Of a DNA stretch of 64,000 nt, positions 63,893 to 64,000 are shown in pieces. The notes beneath the pieces were generated by a model. That model worked only from the letters and a program-made list of their open reading frames with translations, was not told the origin of the DNA and made no database searches. Origin of the DNA: Prochlorococcus marinus CUG1416 (GTDB lineage Bacteria; Cyanobacteriota; Cyanobacteriia; PCC-6307; Cyanobiaceae). Each line of letters begins with the position of its first letter. Within the stretch, counting starts at the first letter, position 1. The stretch is from contig NZ_JAAORM010000004.1 of the NCBI RefSeq assembly GCF_017695965.1, forward strand, positions 82,563-146,562, given 5' to 3'. Made by a program: the position numbers and the translations under genes.

Positions 63893-64000
63893 CTATTGAT
63901 TATTCCTAAGCATTTTATCCATTTTCATATTTAATTGTTGGTCCTCTATCCGTATATGTTTGTATATCAAACCGTACATCTTTTTTAGTCGGTTGGTGAG
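63893..64000 (-). CDS. Possible C-terminal fragment of an ORF cut by the window edge
   Basis: The reverse strand is open for 35 codons from the window edge to a TAG at 63893. It encodes a polar, Met/Lys-rich end (IEDQQLNMKMDKMLRNNQ). Whether this is a true gene cannot be judged from here. Confidence 0.25.
   Translation of the reverse strand, partial: LTNRLKKMYGLIYKHIRIEDQQLNMKMDKMLRNNQ

Overview
The window is from a marine picocyanobacterium, almost certainly a high-light-type Prochlorococcus. The DNA is very AT-rich and densely packed. It carries CyanoP, PsbY, Ycf54, CrtISO, a short high-light-inducible protein, TrmFO, two outer-membrane porins without SLH domains, and split-looking RecB/RecC/RecD genes. 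The species call is inference from gene content and composition; no rRNA is present.

The left half (1-31,300) is core genome. It begins with the 5' end of recR and psbP. A long leftward run follows: pdxJ, ycf54, recC, a methyltransferase, recB, recD, a DEAD-box RNA helicase, a small secreted protein and an ABC exporter. Rightward genes plsC, a TPR-like protein, bolA and grxD come next, then a receiver-type regulator that lacks its phosphoacceptor Asp. After that are crtISO, trmFO, psbY, tRNA-Lys and an hli gene. A variable stretch of secreted or repeat-rich proteins leads to two adjacent porins whose ribosome-binding sites match the known target of the small RNA Yfr1. apt ends this half.

The right half (31,315-62,590) is a composite integrative island in an intact tRNA-Pro(UGG) gene at 31,315-31,388. 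The 3' 45-46 bases of that tRNA recur six more times (42,959; 44,347; 45,760; 45,951; 48,758; 62,498) and divide the island into six modules. The first and last modules each carry a tyrosine recombinase at their right end, facing inward. This is the layout of tycheposon-type elements of marine cyanobacteria. Most modules also have a module-specific pair of 7-11 bp direct repeats, 11-12 bp apart, close to the tRNA-derived repeat. These are good candidates for recombinase arm sites, and in three modules the same motif occurs at both ends.

Cargo differs by module. Module A-B has HTH proteins, six small exported proteins (two of them paralogues) and a three-gene operon of sigma-like HTH protein, possible DUF1822 membrane protein and exported TPR-CHAT protease. 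Module C-D has a fatty-acid hydroxylase. Module E-F has two exported paralogues and a repeat membrane protein but no recombinase. Module F-G has a RepA-like helicase module followed by an oxyanion and phosphate cassette: ArsR, GAPDH, ArsJ, ChrA, PstS, an SLH porin, PhoR and PhoB. In that cassette PstS and the porin would gather phosphate under PhoBR control. Arsenate that leaks in would be converted by GAPDH to 1-arseno-3-phosphoglycerate and exported by ArsJ under ArsR control.

The last 1.4 kb holds small proteins of unknown function.
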